64,000 nt of DNA from Hydrogenophilales bacterium 28-61-23 (GTDB taxonomy: Bacteria > Pseudomonadota > Gammaproteobacteria > Burkholderiales > Thiobacillaceae). Of the stretch, positions 8,980 to 19,189 are shown piece by piece. The notes under the pieces were generated by a model, which ran no database searches, was not told the DNA's origin, and saw only the letters and a program-made list of their open reading frames with translations. Where the stretch lies: assembly GCA_002281555.1 (NCBI GenBank), contig NCGJ01000002.1:62001-126000 (forward strand). The letters run 5' to 3'. The position numbers and the translations under genes are program-made. How positions within the stretch are numbered: the stretch's first letter is position 1; each line of letters starts with the position of its first letter.

Positions 8980-9483
8980 ATGGCCTTGCTCCCAATCCTG
9001 CACTACCCCGACCCGCGCCTGCATACCGTGGCAAAACCGGTGGCCGAAGTGACCCCGGAACTTCGTCAACTCGCCGCCGACATGGCCGAAACCATGTACG
9101 CCGCGCCAGGCATCGGTCTGGCCGCAACCCAGGTCGATCGACACATCCGCCTGCTGGTGATCGACATCAGCGAAGAAAAGAACCGTCTGCACACCTTCAT
9201 CAATCCACGCATCCTGTTGAAGGAAGGCGAGATCGTGCATGAGGAAGGCTGTCTCTCGGTGCCGGGCATTTACGACAAGGTCACGCGCGCCGAACACATC
9301 CGCGTGCAAGCCACCGATCTGGCCGGCGAAACCTTCGAACTCGAGGCAAACGGCCTGATGGCGATCTGCATCCAGCACGAAATCGACCACCTGAACGGCA
9401 AAGTCTTCGTCGAATATCTGTCCCGCCTCAAACAGACACGCATCAAAAGCAAGCTGAGCAAGCAGGCGCGGGAAGCGATGTGA
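8980..9483 (+). CDS. def: Peptide deformylase
   Basis: This enzyme removes the formyl group from the N-terminal methionine of new proteins. All three metal-site motifs are present in 167 residues: GIGLAATQ (about 44-51), EEGCLSVPG (about 88-96, Cys ligand) and HEIDHL (about 131-136, two His ligands and catalytic Glu). fmt starts 10 bp downstream, so removal and addition of formyl groups are encoded together as in most proteobacteria. Confidence 0.97.
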   Translation: MALLPILHYPDPRLHTVAKPVAEVTPELRQLAADMAETMYAAPGIGLAATQVDRHIRLLVIDISEEKNRLHTFINPRILLKEGEIVHEEGCLSVPGIYDKVTRAEHIRVQATDLAGETFELEANGLMAICIQHEIDHLNGKVFVEYLSRLKQTRIKSKLSKQAREAM

Positions 9484-9493
9484 GGACTTACGC

Positions 9494-10417
9494 ATGCGTC
9501 TGATCTTCGCCGGCACGCCGGAATTCGCCGCGCTGGCGCTGCAAGCCCTGATCGCGGCCGGCCACGATATCCCGCTGGTGCTGACCCAGCCCGACCGCCC
9601 GGCCGGGCGCGGCATGAAACTGAGGCTGAGCCCGGTCAAGGAGGTCGCGCTTCGCGCTGGCATCCAGGTCGAGCAACCGGAAAACCTGAAAACCGACGCC
9701 GCGCGCCACCCCATTCTGGATGCGCGCGCCGAGGTCATGATCGTCGCCGCCTATGGCCTGATCCTGCCGCAAGCCGTGCTCGACATGCCTCGCCTGGGTT
9801 GCGTCAACATCCACGCCTCCCTGCTGCCGCGCTGGCGTGGCGCGGCGCCGATCCACCGCGCCATCGAAGCCGGCGACAGCGAAACCGGCATCACCCTGAT
9901 GCAGATGGACAAGGGCCTCGATACCGGCGCGATGCTGGCCCGCGCCAGCTTGGCCATCCTCGCCACCGACACCACCGGCAGCCTGCACGACCGCCTGGCC
10001 GCGCTGGGCGCGCGCGAAATCGTGCGACTGCTACCCGAACTGGAAGCCGGAAATGTCAGCGCCACGCCGCAGGACAGCGCGCTGGCCAACTACGCCGCCA
10101 AGATCGGCAAGGAAGAAGCGCGGCTGGACTGGACGCTGAGCGCCGAGGAACTGGATCGCAAGATTCGCGCCTTCAATCCCTTTCCCGGCGCTTTTGCACT
10201 GCTGGATGAAGCGCCACTGAAGATCTGGCAAGCCCGGCCGGTCGCCGGCGGTGGCGCGCCTGGCCGCATCCTGGCGATCGCCGAGGGCGAAATGCACATC
10301 GCCTGCGGCAGCGGCGCGCTGGCGATCGAGGAAGTCCAGAAAGCCGGCGGCAAACGGCTGCCGGTCGGCGCCTTCCTCGCCGGCCATGCGCTCAAGGCGG
10401 GCGACACGCTGGCCTGA
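9494..10417 (+). CDS. fmt: Methionyl-tRNA formyltransferase
   Basis: Fmt transfers a formyl group from 10-formyl-THF to Met-tRNA(fMet). In 307 residues it shows the [20 protein letters not shown] start, the nucleotide-binding [11 protein letters not shown] region, the catalytic block with [16 protein letters not shown], and a C-terminal OB-like tRNA-binding domain ending [17 protein letters not shown]. It is in an operon with def. Confidence 0.97.
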   Translation: MRLIFAGTPEFAALALQALIAAGHDIPLVLTQPDRPAGRGMKLRLSPVKEVALRAGIQVEQPENLKTDAARHPILDARAEVMIVAAYGLILPQAVLDMPRLGCVNIHASLLPRWRGAAPIHRAIEAGDSETGITLMQMDKGLDTGAMLARASLAILATDTTGSLHDRLAALGAREIVRLLPELEAGNVSATPQDSALANYAAKIGKEEARLDWTLSAEELDRKIRAFNPFPGAFALLDEAPLKIWQARPVAGGGAPGRILAIAEGEMHIACGSGALAIEEVQKAGGKRLPVGAFLAGHALKAGDTLA

Positions 10418-10454
10418 TTCGTCCGGATCGGATACCACTGCACCCGCAAGGGGT

Positions 10455-10604
10455 AACGACTCCGCTGCGCCAGTGCTTGGCACGCCGGATTCGTAAGAAG
10501 GACGCCGAATCCGTAAGGCGCTATGTCGGGCGAAGCGCGGAAAGCGCCAACGGATTCGCTGCACCAGTACTTGGCACGCCGGATTCGTAAGGCGCTAAAG
10601 CGCC
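10455..10604. repeat. Cluster of dispersed palindromic repeats between fmt and lipA
   Basis: Two 43-base direct copies lie at 10455-10497 and 10549-10591, differing at five positions. Each ends with CGCCGGATTCGTAAG. The second is followed by the palindrome GGCGCTAAAGCGCC (10591-10604). Between them lies a related inverted unit (GAATCCGTAAGGCGC ... GCGGAAAGCGCC). The lipA stop codon lies inside the palindrome. A diverged copy of the same family is found inside mshN. Confidence 0.8.
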
Positions 10605-11533
10605 AACGACTCCGCTGCCTGCCGGTCGGCGTGGTAGCTCGAGCGCACCATCGGGCCGCTGGCGACGTTTTTGAAGCCCATCGCCAGCGCGATGCGTTCG
10701 AATTCGACGAACTGTTCCGGCGCCACGAAGCGTTCCACCGGCAGGTGATGCGCGGAAGGTTGCAGGTACTGGCCGATGGTCAGCATGTCGACGTCATGCG
10801 CGCGCAGATCGCGCAGCAGGTCGAGCACTTCGGCGTCGGTTTCGCCCAGGCCGAGCATGATGCCGGACTTGGTCGGCACACCCGGGCAGCGCGCTTTGAA
10901 GGTCTTCAATAACAACAGTGAGTGGGCGTAATCCGCGCCGGGGCGACAGGCTTTGTACAGGCGCGGCACGGTTTCCAGGTTGTGATTCATCACTTCCGGC
11001 GGCGCCAGCGCCAGGATATCGAGCGCGACATCGAGCCGGCCACGAAAATCCGGCACCAGGATTTCGATGCGGGTGGCGGGTGAAACGGCGCGCGCTGCCC
11101 GGATGCAATCGACGAAGTGCCGCGCGCCGCCGTCCTTGAGATCGTCGCGGTCGACACTGGTGATGACCACATATTTCAGCTTCATGGCGGCCAGGGTTTC
11201 GGCCAGGTGGCGCGGCTCTTCCGGGTCGGGCGGCAGCGGCTTGCCATGGCCGACATCGCAGAACGGGCAACGTCGGGTGCACAGATCGCCCAGGATCATG
11301 AAGGTGGCGGTGCCGTGTTTGAAGCATTCGCCCAGATTCGGGCAGGAGGCTTCTTCGCACACGGTGTGCAGTTTGGCCTCGCGCAGGATGGCCTTGAGTT
11401 GCGCCACTTCCGGCGCGCTATGCGCTTGCGCCTTGATCCAGACCGGCAATTTCAGGCGCGGTTTGGGCACGATCTTGATCGGAATGCGGGCGGTCTTGGC
11501 GGCGCCTTTATGGAGTTCGGAATCGGCCATCAA
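10595..11533 (-). CDS. lipA: Lipoyl synthase
   Basis: This radical SAM enzyme inserts two sulfurs into protein-bound octanoyl groups. It carries both clusters of the family: the auxiliary [12 protein letters not shown] (about residues 60-71) and the radical-[11 protein letters not shown] (about 86-93). It has 312 residues, as usual. The C-terminus ends [13 protein letters not shown], and the last residues and the TAG stop come from a palindromic repeat rather than native sequence. No lipB is visible beside it. It follows tldD by 6 bp. Confidence 0.96.
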   Translation of the reverse strand: MMADSELHKGAAKTARIPIKIVPKPRLKLPVWIKAQAHSAPEVAQLKAILREAKLHTVCEEASCPNLGECFKHGTATFMILGDLCTRRCPFCDVGHGKPLPPDPEEPRHLAETLAAMKLKYVVITSVDRDDLKDGGARHFVDCIRAARAVSPATRIEILVPDFRGRLDVALDILALAPPEVMNHNLETVPRLYKACRPGADYAHSLLLLKTFKARCPGVPTKSGIMLGLGETDAEVLDLLRDLRAHDVDMLTIGQYLQPSAHHLPVERFVAPEQFVEFERIALAMGFKNVASGPMVRSSYHADRQAAESLAL

Positions 11534-11539
11534 GACGCG

Positions 11540-12982
11540 TTATTGCGTGCCGCCGACGGTCAATCCATCGATGCGCAAGGTCGGCTGGCCGACGCCGACC
11601 GGCACGCTCTGGCCTTCCTTGCCGCAGGTGCCGACGCCGGGGTCGAGGCGCATGTCGTTGCCGATCATCGACACCCGGGTCAGTACGTCCGGGCCGTTGC
11701 CGATCAGCGTCGCGCCCTTGACCGGGTAGGTGACCTTGCCGTCTTCGATCATGTAGGCCTCGGCGGCGGAAAACACGAATTTGCCGCTGGTGATGTCGAC
11801 CTGGCCGCCGCCGAAATTGACGGCATAGAGACCGTTCTTCACCGAGGCGATGATCTCGGCCGGGTCTTTATCGCCAGCCAGCATCATGGTGTTGGTCATG
11901 CGCGGCATGGGCAGATGCGCGAAGGATTCGCGCCGCGCATTGCCGGTTGGCGCCATGCCCATCAGGCGGGCATTCATGTTGTCCTGCATGTAAGAGCGCA
12001 GGATGCCGTTTTCGATCAGCAGCGTGCGCTGGGTCGGCGTGCCTTCGTCGTCGATGTTGAGCGAACCGCGCCGATCCGCGATGGTGCCGTCATCGAGCAC
12101 GGTGACGCCGTCCGCCGCGACACGCTGGCCGATGCGGCCAGAGAAGGCCGACGAGCCCTTGCGGTTGAAGTCGCCTTCCAGGCCGTGGCCGATGGCCTCG
12201 TGCAGCAGGATGCCGGGCCAGCCGGAACCGAGCACCACGGTCATGCTGCCGGCCGGCGCCGGTTTGGCGTTGAGGTTGGTCAGCGCCTGATGCACGGCGA
12301 GCTCGGCGTATTCGCGCAGCATCGCGTCGCTGAAATAAGCGTAATCGAAACGTCCGCCGCCGCCGGCGCTGCCTTGCTCGCGGCGACCGTCCTGCTCGAC
12401 GATGACTTGCAGCGACACGCGCACCAGCGGCCGCACATCGGCGGCGCTGCGGCCGTCCAGCCGGGTCACGTAAATCACTTCATATTCGCCGGCGACGCTG
12501 GCGACGACCTGGGTGACGCGCGCATCCAGCTTGCGCGCGTAGTCTTCCAGACGATGCAGCAAGGCGACCTTGTCCGACTCGTTCAGGGATGCGATCGGAT
12601 CGATCGGCGCATACAAAGCGCGCCCCGCCATGCGGCTGGCGACCCGAACCGTGGCCGACTGGCCGGCGGCGGCGATGGCGCGCACGGTGTCCGCGGCTTC
12701 GCGGATCGCGGGCAGGCGGATGTCGTCGGAATAGGCGAAAGCGGTCTTGTCGCCGACCACGGCGCGCACGCCGACGCCCTGGTCGATATTGAAGCTGCCG
12801 GATTTGACCTGGCCTTCTTCCAGGCTCCAGGCCTCGGAACGGGTGTACTGGAAATACAGGTCGGCATCGTCGACCCGATGCGCGGCAAGTTGGCCGAAGA
12901 TGCCGTCGAGCTGCGCGGCATCGACCTCGTTAGGGGCAAGCAGCGTGGCTTCGGCGGTGGAAAAGGGAGAGGCAGTAGACAT
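11540..12982 (-). CDS. tldD: TldD metalloprotease subunit
   Basis: TldD forms a heterodimeric zinc protease with TldE/PmbA that degrades unfolded peptides and matures some modified peptides. In 480 residues the zinc motif HEAIGHGLEGD (about 259-269) is clear, together with the family's GVGVRAV and GVGTCGKEGQSVPVGVGQPTL near the end. It lies in the common yhdP-nitrilase-tldD order. The partner pmbA is not in the window. Confidence 0.96.
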   Translation of the reverse strand: MSTASPFSTAEATLLAPNEVDAAQLDGIFGQLAAHRVDDADLYFQYTRSEAWSLEEGQVKSGSFNIDQGVGVRAVVGDKTAFAYSDDIRLPAIREAADTVRAIAAAGQSATVRVASRMAGRALYAPIDPIASLNESDKVALLHRLEDYARKLDARVTQVVASVAGEYEVIYVTRLDGRSAADVRPLVRVSLQVIVEQDGRREQGSAGGGGRFDYAYFSDAMLREYAELAVHQALTNLNAKPAPAGSMTVVLGSGWPGILLHEAIGHGLEGDFNRKGSSAFSGRIGQRVAADGVTVLDDGTIADRRGSLNIDDEGTPTQRTLLIENGILRSYMQDNMNARLMGMAPTGNARRESFAHLPMPRMTNTMMLAGDKDPAEIIASVKNGLYAVNFGGGQVDITSGKFVFSAAEAYMIEDGKVTYPVKGATLIGNGPDVLTRVSMIGNDMRLDPGVGTCGKEGQSVPVGVGQPTLRIDGLTVGGTQ

Positions 12983-13001
12983 GAGGATGAGCGGTTAAAG
13001 A

Positions 13002-13039
13002 GTAGGGTGCGCCGTGCGCACCGATTTAGGTGCGCTACG
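13002..13039. repeat. Short dispersed repeat between nitrilase and tldD
   Basis: TAGGGTGCGCCGTGCGCACC followed by a partial inverted copy (GGTGCGCTACG) forms a short palindromic element of a type scattered in many proteobacterial genomes. It starts within 20 bp of tldD and ends just before the nitrilase stop codon. Confidence 0.55.
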
Positions 13040-13041
13040 AA

Positions 13042-14022
13042 TCAGGTTTTGATGACATCGACTTCGATGCCGCTGGTGCAATCCAGCGTGCGGTGCTTCA
13101 AGGCCGGCAGGCTCTTGCGCAGGCTGTCCTGGTAGGCGCGATTGATGCCGGCGACAACCACCCCGGAGCCGCGCGGCAAGCGATCCAGCACATTGCCCCA
13201 CGGGTCGACGATCATGCTGTCGCCATTGGTTTCGCGGCCGGATACGTGATAGCCGCCTTGCGCCGGCGCGATCACATAGGCCAGATTTTCGATGGCGCGC
13301 GCGCGGATCAGCGTCTCGAAATGGGCCCGGCCGGTGGTCGCGGTAAACGCGGCCGGCACCAGGATGATGTCGACATCGCCCATGGCCCGGTACATCTCTG
13401 GAAAGCGCAGGTCGTAGCAGATCGACAAGCCGATGCGGCCGAACGGCGACTCGACCACGACCAGTCGATTGCCGGCCTCGATGGTGGTCTGTTCTTTGTA
13501 ATGTTCGTTGCCCAGATCGAGGCCGAACAAATGAATCTTGTCGTAACGCGCCACCCGCTTGCCCTTGTCGTCATAGACCAGACAGGAATTGCGCACTTTC
13601 TTCGGGTTGTCGCAGGCCAGCGGCACCGAGCCGCCGACCAGCCAGATCGCGTGCTTCTTGGCTTGCGCGGCGAGAAACTTCTGGATCGGGCCTTTGCCGT
13701 CGACTTCCGCCGCCGCGACCTTGTCGGTTTCCTTCAAACCCATGATGGCGAAGAACTCCGGCAGCGCGACCAGCTTGGCGCCCGCCGCCACGGCCATGTC
13801 GATCAAACGTTCGGCCTCGGCCAGATTGGCCGCCACATTGGGGCCGGAAGCCATCTGCACCGCCGCGACGCGCACGATGCCGCTGGCATCCTGCTCCGGC
13901 TTCGGCGCCGGGCGGGTCTTGGTCTTGGCAAAACTGGACGGCTTGGGGCTGGCGGGTTTGACAACGGGTGGCTTGGGGGCGGGGGGCTTGGGGCGGGTCA
14001 CTACATGCTCCGGAAGAGGCAT
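13042..14022 (-). CDS. Carbon-nitrogen hydrolase (Nit-type amidase)
   Basis: This nitrilase-superfamily amidase probably hydrolyses deaminated glutathione or a related omega-amide. The catalytic triad is visible: Glu in LVALPEFFA, Lys in ARYDKIHLFGLD and Cys in LSICYDLRFPEMYR. Family end motifs such as GYHVSGRETNGDSMIVDPWG are present. Unusually, the N-terminus has about 50 residues rich in Pro, Lys and Ala before the domain begins at VRVAAVQMASG. I chose the ATG at 14020-14022; a TTG at 14073 would add 17 residues. The gene lies between yhdP and tldD, as in related bacteria. Confidence 0.88.
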   Translation of the reverse strand: MPLPEHVVTRPKPPAPKPPVVKPASPKPSSFAKTKTRPAPKPEQDASGIVRVAAVQMASGPNVAANLAEAERLIDMAVAAGAKLVALPEFFAIMGLKETDKVAAAEVDGKGPIQKFLAAQAKKHAIWLVGGSVPLACDNPKKVRNSCLVYDDKGKRVARYDKIHLFGLDLGNEHYKEQTTIEAGNRLVVVESPFGRIGLSICYDLRFPEMYRAMGDVDIILVPAAFTATTGRAHFETLIRARAIENLAYVIAPAQGGYHVSGRETNGDSMIVDPWGNVLDRLPRGSGVVVAGINRAYQDSLRKSLPALKHRTLDCTSGIEVDVIKT

Positions 14023-14092
14023 TGCGGAATGCTCGAGGTTACACAAGGACTTGAGAGTAAAACAAGCGTGCAACGTGAATTCCCTTCACCCT

Positions 14093-17000
14093 TCACTCCT
14101 CACTCTTCACCTTCGGCCTGGCCAGCTTGGTCACCACCGGATCCGTCCAGGTTCCACTTATCGCGTATTCAAAAGAAGCCGCCTGGCCGATCGGATTCTG
14201 CAAAATCTTGTTGGCAATCAGCGTTCCCACGCCAACGACAGGCCCGCCCAGCAGCGCGCCCGCCAAGGCAACCGTATCGCCTAGACGCGGCTCGATACCG
14301 ACGCGCAATTTCTGGGTTTCCCGGCCCAGATCGATCATGCCGCTCATGCGCACTTTGGCCGCCGGGCCGCTCATACGCAGGTCATTGGTGTAGACAACGC
14401 CGCGCTCCAGATAGCAGCCTCCGGAGATTTCGTCGAAAGCGAAGCCTTCTGAGAAAACATCGCGGAAATCCAGCGCAATCCGGCGCGGCAAGGCTTGCAA
14501 ACTGAGAATGCCCAACAGCTTGCCGGCGCCCGGATCGATTTTGACGAACTGGCCTTGGCGCAGATCGATCTCCAGGTCTCCGGTCAGCGTCGCGATATTG
14601 AATTCCTCCAGACCGCCGGTCCAACCCAAGCGCCCGGTGATGCGCGCCTTGCCCCGCTTGACGCGATCCGGCATGCCTAGCCGATCCAGCATTTTGCCCA
14701 GATCCGATGATTCCAGATCGACATCGAGCCGGGTCGGCCGGCGTGGATGAATGGCGAGCAAGCCTTGCCCGCGCAACTGCCCATCGGGATTCTTGAGCAG
14801 GAATTGCTCCACCCGAAATCTCGGCCCGGCTACTTCGGTTTTTTGTACCTCGGTTTTTTGTAGCCCGGGTTTTCGTGCCGCGCCCTTTTTAACCTCGACA
14901 GGATTTTCCGCGACCAGGCGCAGTTGCAACGCGCCCAGTTCGCGCCCTTTCAGCGCGACGCTCTGGACGTTGAGTTCAAGCGCGGTCAGACCTTCGCCAA
15001 ACGAAGCGCCCGCGCCGTTTTTTTCTCCCGCCTGGCCGCCTGGCAACGGATCCGGCAGATTCAATCGTTTGAAATCGGCGCTCACCTTGATCCCCGCGCC
15101 GGCCGGCGCGGTTTCCAGCGTGCCGGTCATTTCGCGCCCGACCAGCGCCAGTCGCCAGCCCGCGCCAGCCGGGTGCAACTCGATGTGGGTGTCGGTAAGA
15201 CGTCGGTCGAGCAGCAGCAACTCATTGAACGTCAGGCTGGCCTCGCGCAACGGCAACGCGCCAGCGCCGGGCGCCGAGGCGCTGGCGGCATCGCGCCCGA
15301 CCAGCCCATCGAGGTCGAGATTGCGCCAGGCGTCGATATCCAGCGTGCGCATCGCGCCACTGATCCAAAGCCCGTTCCGGGTCGGCGCATCGGCCTCGCC
15401 CGCGCCGAAGCGCAAATTGATCCGCGCCGGCGCGTTCTTCGGCAAATGCGCGCGCAAGGTCAGGAGATCGCCGTAACGGGCAAACCAGGCATCGGTCTCT
15501 ATGGTCTGGGCCGCGGCAATATCGGACACCGGCACCGACTCTTTGGCCAGGCTGAGCGGCATCGCCTGCGCTTCGGTCTTGCCCAGCGGGGCCGGCAATT
15601 CGATGCCGAGGCCGACCAGATCGGAACGGATGCTCAAGCCCGACTTGCCGCTGGAATTCATGCCGACATCCGCCTGCCAGCGCGTGCCGCCGCTAAGACG
15701 CCGAACCAGCGCGACGGGAAGATGCGGCTGCAACGCCGCCACATCGACTTCACCGTCGAGATGCACGCCCACCTGACGCGCGCCGCGCGCACCGCGTGGC
15801 CCCGAATCCGAACCGGCAACGCTGCCGATAGTCAGCTTCGCCGGCAAGCCCAGAACACGCACGCGAATGTCCTTGGCCTGCAAATCGGCCTGGGTGAATT
15901 GAATACTGCCGCTGAGTCCGGTCAACTCCGGCAGTTCGCCACCCGGAGACAGTCGGTTGTCATTGAAGGTGAAACTGCCGGCGACCGTGGTGTCGTCGAC
16001 ATTCCGAACCGGAATGCGCAGGTGCACGTCCAGGATGCCCGCGCCAACTGCCTTGAACGGTTCGGTAAAGCGATCGGTATGGGCATTCACCGGCGAACGT
16101 TTGATGAATTCGAGAAAAGCCTGTGTTTCCCCGACCGCCCGGCCATCGATCAACACCGAATCGACCGGCCCGGAATGTAAATCCGGAATCGAAACTTTCA
16201 CCGGGCCGAGCCGCGCATCGAGGATGCGGCCGGTATCGGCGTTCAGCGTCATCGCCTTGTCATGGAAGCGCAGCACGCCATTGATGCCTTCGATACGCGG
16301 CCAGTGTGGCGCGTAATCGAGCACCGCATCGTTCATTTTGATGGTGACACCGAACTGGCCGCCACCCTGGTCGAACGGGAATCGATCGAGCGGGCCCTTG
16401 AGCACCAGACGCACATCGTCCGACTGGCCGGAGAGCAGACCGCGCTTGAGCCAGTTGTAGGCGTCGTCCGCCACTTTCAGCGGCAAGTAGCGGTACACCG
16501 CATTGGCCTCGGCGCGCTTCAAATGCGCGCTTATATCGGCATATATCGGCTTGCTTTGCTGTGGCCCGGCCTTGGGAACATCGAGCTGGCCCCGGGCCGT
16601 GCCCTCGAGGTCGGCATTGGCGATGCGCTTGACCTGGAAATTCAGTTTCATGCCGGCGGCATCGAGTTTCCAATCGGTACTGGCATCGAGCTGGTCGAAC
16701 TGGAGGTCATGCCGAAACAGATTGGGCATGACCAGATTCAAACCGCGCCCGTCTATGACCGCCGAACCGCCGCCCTGGCTGGCCTGGATACGGGCGGTCA
16801 AGCCATGGATGCCGGGCAACTGCTCGTAAGCGTTCACACCGGCCTTGGCAATGCGCAGATTGATCGCGTAATCGCCCGGGCCCGCCCAGTGGCCGGTTCC
16901 CTCTTCGACCAATCCGCGCGGATTCAACGACTGGATCAAATCATGCCCGCGCTTGGGCAATGGCAACGCGCCGGCCAGGGCGGTCAGCGCTTCCAGCCGT

Positions 17001-18070
17001 AAATTGCTTGCGCTGACCGCAATGCGTTTGAAACCGCCGCCGCCGCCGGGGGTCAGATTGACGCGCACGGCGGCGGGCTCGCTGGTTGCGGCCCCGGGCG
17101 TTTTGAAGCGCAGATGATCGACATAAAAAGTTTGCGCGGCCTGCTCGCGCGTCCAGCCGGCGTGGCTGATCAGGCTGTCGAAGATCAGATCGGGCAAGGC
17201 TTTGTCGATGTTGATGGCGACCTTGTCCAGGCGGACATCGCCGCTCAATCCCTGCACCGCGCCCTTGTTCAGTTTCACCCAGAAACGCATGTCGCCCACG
17301 CCGCTCCGGACCGATGCTTGCGCCCAGGGCACCCAACGCCGCCACGATTCAAAGCGGGCGCCATCGACACGCGCATACACCTCGCCCGACCAGGCCGGCC
17401 AATCGCGCAGGCTGCGGCCTTTGAGATCGCCGCGCATCTCGAAACGGCGGGCGGCGGCGGCGGTCGGGGTGGCGATGCCGCCGAAACGATGACGGCCAAA
17501 CCGGTTTTCCAGCAGGACGCGCACGCCGGAGAAGCGCAAATCGGGCGCGTCCAGCTTCTCGTCCCGCCAGATGATTTCGGCATCCTTGACCACGACGCGC
17601 TGTTGCCTGATCAGCCAATCCGGGAAGGGACTTGGCGTGCCGGGCACATTGACGGGAATGCCGGCCACGGTAATGACGCCTCTGGCATTCCGACGCATAT
17701 ACAAACTGGGCCGCTCCAGACTCAAACTGGCCAGTCGGACATCCAGCAAGGGTAGCGACAGCCATGAAAACACCGCCTCGGCGCGCGGCAGCATCAGCGG
17801 GGCGCCCGTGGGCGGCGTCATGCGCACATCGCGCAAAACCACGCGCGGGTTGACGCCGCTCCAATCGGCTTCCAGCGCGCCGATGTCGACCGGCTGGCCG
17901 ACAGCCTTGCTGGCCGCCGCCTCCAGCACGCCTTCGTAGCTGGAAATATTCGGCATCACCCAGAACTTGAACGTCAGCGCGACGATGCAAATGACGATCA
18001 CCGCCCCGCCGGCAACATAGGCAAGATAGTGATAAAGGCGACGAAGCAGGTGAGTCAGGCCGGGCAACAT
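14093..18070 (-). CDS. yhdP: YhdP family AsmA-like envelope protein
   Basis: This very large protein (1325 residues) has one N-terminal membrane anchor (about residues 15-37) and a long periplasmic beta-rich body. YhdP is one of the AsmA-like proteins that bridge the inner and outer membranes and help move phospholipids outward. The C-terminal region from about residue 1170 onward (KMLDRLGMPDRVKRGKARI ... ALAGALLGGPVVGVGTLIANK) matches the family end. It is followed by the nitrilase and tldD, as in many proteobacteria. Confidence 0.92.
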   Translation of the reverse strand: MLPGLTHLLRRLYHYLAYVAGGAVIVICIVALTFKFWVMPNISSYEGVLEAAASKAVGQPVDIGALEADWSGVNPRVVLRDVRMTPPTGAPLMLPRAEAVFSWLSLPLLDVRLASLSLERPSLYMRRNARGVITVAGIPVNVPGTPSPFPDWLIRQQRVVVKDAEIIWRDEKLDAPDLRFSGVRVLLENRFGRHRFGGIATPTAAAARRFEMRGDLKGRSLRDWPAWSGEVYARVDGARFESWRRWVPWAQASVRSGVGDMRFWVKLNKGAVQGLSGDVRLDKVAINIDKALPDLIFDSLISHAGWTREQAAQTFYVDHLRFKTPGAATSEPAAVRVNLTPGGGGGFKRIAVSASNLRLEALTALAGALPLPKRGHDLIQSLNPRGLVEEGTGHWAGPGDYAINLRIAKAGVNAYEQLPGIHGLTARIQASQGGGSAVIDGRGLNLVMPNLFRHDLQFDQLDASTDWKLDAAGMKLNFQVKRIANADLEGTARGQLDVPKAGPQQSKPIYADISAHLKRAEANAVYRYLPLKVADDAYNWLKRGLLSGQSDDVRLVLKGPLDRFPFDQGGGQFGVTIKMNDAVLDYAPHWPRIEGINGVLRFHDKAMTLNADTGRILDARLGPVKVSIPDLHSGPVDSVLIDGRAVGETQAFLEFIKRSPVNAHTDRFTEPFKAVGAGILDVHLRIPVRNVDDTTVAGSFTFNDNRLSPGGELPELTGLSGSIQFTQADLQAKDIRVRVLGLPAKLTIGSVAGSDSGPRGARGARQVGVHLDGEVDVAALQPHLPVALVRRLSGGTRWQADVGMNSSGKSGLSIRSDLVGLGIELPAPLGKTEAQAMPLSLAKESVPVSDIAAAQTIETDAWFARYGDLLTLRAHLPKNAPARINLRFGAGEADAPTRNGLWISGAMRTLDIDAWRNLDLDGLVGRDAASASAPGAGALPLREASLTFNELLLLDRRLTDTHIELHPAGAGWRLALVGREMTGTLETAPAGAGIKVSADFKRLNLPDPLPGGQAGEKNGAGASFGEGLTALELNVQSVALKGRELGALQLRLVAENPVEVKKGAARKPGLQKTEVQKTEVAGPRFRVEQFLLKNPDGQLRGQGLLAIHPRRPTRLDVDLESSDLGKMLDRLGMPDRVKRGKARITGRLGWTGGLEEFNIATLTGDLEIDLRQGQFVKIDPGAGKLLGILSLQALPRRIALDFRDVFSEGFAFDEISGGCYLERGVVYTNDLRMSGPAAKVRMSGMIDLGRETQKLRVGIEPRLGDTVALAGALLGGPVVGVGTLIANKILQNPIGQAASFEYAISGTWTDPVVTKLARPKVKSEE

Positions 18071-18201
18071 GAAGAATGCTTGGACGCTTCCGGAAAAATG
18101 CTAGCGGATCGGCGTCCGGAAATGAGGGGATGTTCCAGCAACCGCTTCCAGCATAGCCAGTTTCACTCCCGGGTAGTGAAGCATTGAAAACAAGTGGGCA
18201 T

Positions 18202-18230
18202 AAAAAAACCGGACGGAAAACCGTCCGGTT
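18202..18230 (-). terminator. Rho-independent terminator of phosphoribulokinase gene
   Basis: On the minus strand a perfect 10-bp stem (AACCGGACGG / CCGTCCGGTT, loop TTTT) is followed by a run of seven Ts. It lies 34 bp after the prk stop and separates it from yhdP on the same strand. Confidence 0.9.
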
Positions 18231-18264
18231 GATTGGGCTGCCTGAAGCGGGCCGCCTGTATCGA

Positions 18265-19155
18265 TCAGCTGTTGCGGCTGGCTTCCACCATGCTCTCGAT
18301 CATCGGGCCGAGGATGACTTCCATCGCGAAACCCATCTTGCCGCCGGGCACCACCAGGTTGTTCGGGCGCGACATGAAAGAGTTGGGGATCATGTTCAGG
18401 AAGTAGGGGAAATCCGCCTTCTTGGGATCGCGGAAACGCACCACGACCAGACTTTCGTCCGGGGTCGGAATATCGCGCGCGATAAACGGATTGGAAGTGT
18501 CAACCAGCGGCACGCGCTGAAAGTTCACGTCGGTCTGCGAGAACTGCGGCGTCACGTAATTCACGTAATCGGGCATGCGGCGCAGGATGGTATCGACGAT
18601 GACTTCAGCGGAATAACCGCGTTCCTTGGCGTCGCGATGGATTTTCTGGATCCATTCCAGGTTGACCACGGGCACCACGCCAACGCCCAGATCGACGTAT
18701 TGGGGCATATTGATCTTGTCGGTCTTGACCAGGCCGTGCAGGCCCTCGTAGAACAGAATGTCGGTCTTGGCCGGCAGATCTTGCCAGGGCGTAAACTCGC
18801 CCGGCTTCAGATCGGTGCCCAGGCTGGCATTGTGATCGGCCGCTTCTTCATCGCTGTGGATGTAGTAACGACGCTTGCCACCGCCGGTGGCGCCATAGGT
18901 CTTGAACAGGTTTTCCAGCGCCTCGAAGTCATTCGCTTCCGGGCCGAAGTGGCTGAAGCTGTGATTGCCGGCGGCTTCCGCCTGCTTCATGGCTTCCTTG
19001 AACTCGGCACGGCCCAGGCTATGGAAGCTGTCGCCTTCGATCACGGCGGCGTTCAGATGCTCACGCGTAAAAATGTGCTCGAAAGCGCGTTTGACGGTAG
19101 TGGTGCCAGCGCCGGAAGAACCGGTGACAACGACGACGGGATGCTTCTTGGACAT
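18265..19155 (-). CDS. prk: Phosphoribulokinase
   Basis: The enzyme makes ribulose-1,5-bisphosphate from ribulose-5-phosphate and ATP for the Calvin cycle. The 296-residue protein is the bacterial octameric type. The P-loop is VVTGSSGAGTTTVKRAF (about residues 8-24), then EGDSFH with the catalytic-type Asp, ILFYEGLHGL as the Walker-B-like strand, and DVNFQRVPLVDTSNPF late. I chose the ATG at 19153-19155, which has GGGGAG upstream and a P-loop right after; the frame stays open far upstream across leuS, which is meaningless. No RuBisCO genes are nearby. It is divergent from leuS and monocistronic. Confidence 0.96.
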   Translation of the reverse strand: MSKKHPVVVVTGSSGAGTTTVKRAFEHIFTREHLNAAVIEGDSFHSLGRAEFKEAMKQAEAAGNHSFSHFGPEANDFEALENLFKTYGATGGGKRRYYIHSDEEAADHNASLGTDLKPGEFTPWQDLPAKTDILFYEGLHGLVKTDKINMPQYVDLGVGVVPVVNLEWIQKIHRDAKERGYSAEVIVDTILRRMPDYVNYVTPQFSQTDVNFQRVPLVDTSNPFIARDIPTPDESLVVVRFRDPKKADFPYFLNMIPNSFMSRPNNLVVPGGKMGFAMEVILGPMIESMVEASRNS

Positions 19156-19189
19156 GGGTGCTCCCCAAAAAAAGTGACGGGTAAATCGG

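Noticed and set aside
10455..10604. Possible CRISPR array
   Set aside because: Only two direct copies with imperfect identity and an internal palindrome; no regular spacers and no cas genes. It is a dispersed repeat cluster.
11117..13135. A 672-codon open frame on plus opposite tldD and lipA
   Set aside because: It is the antisense of two clearly coded genes with strong motifs. GC-rich third positions keep the opposite strand open.
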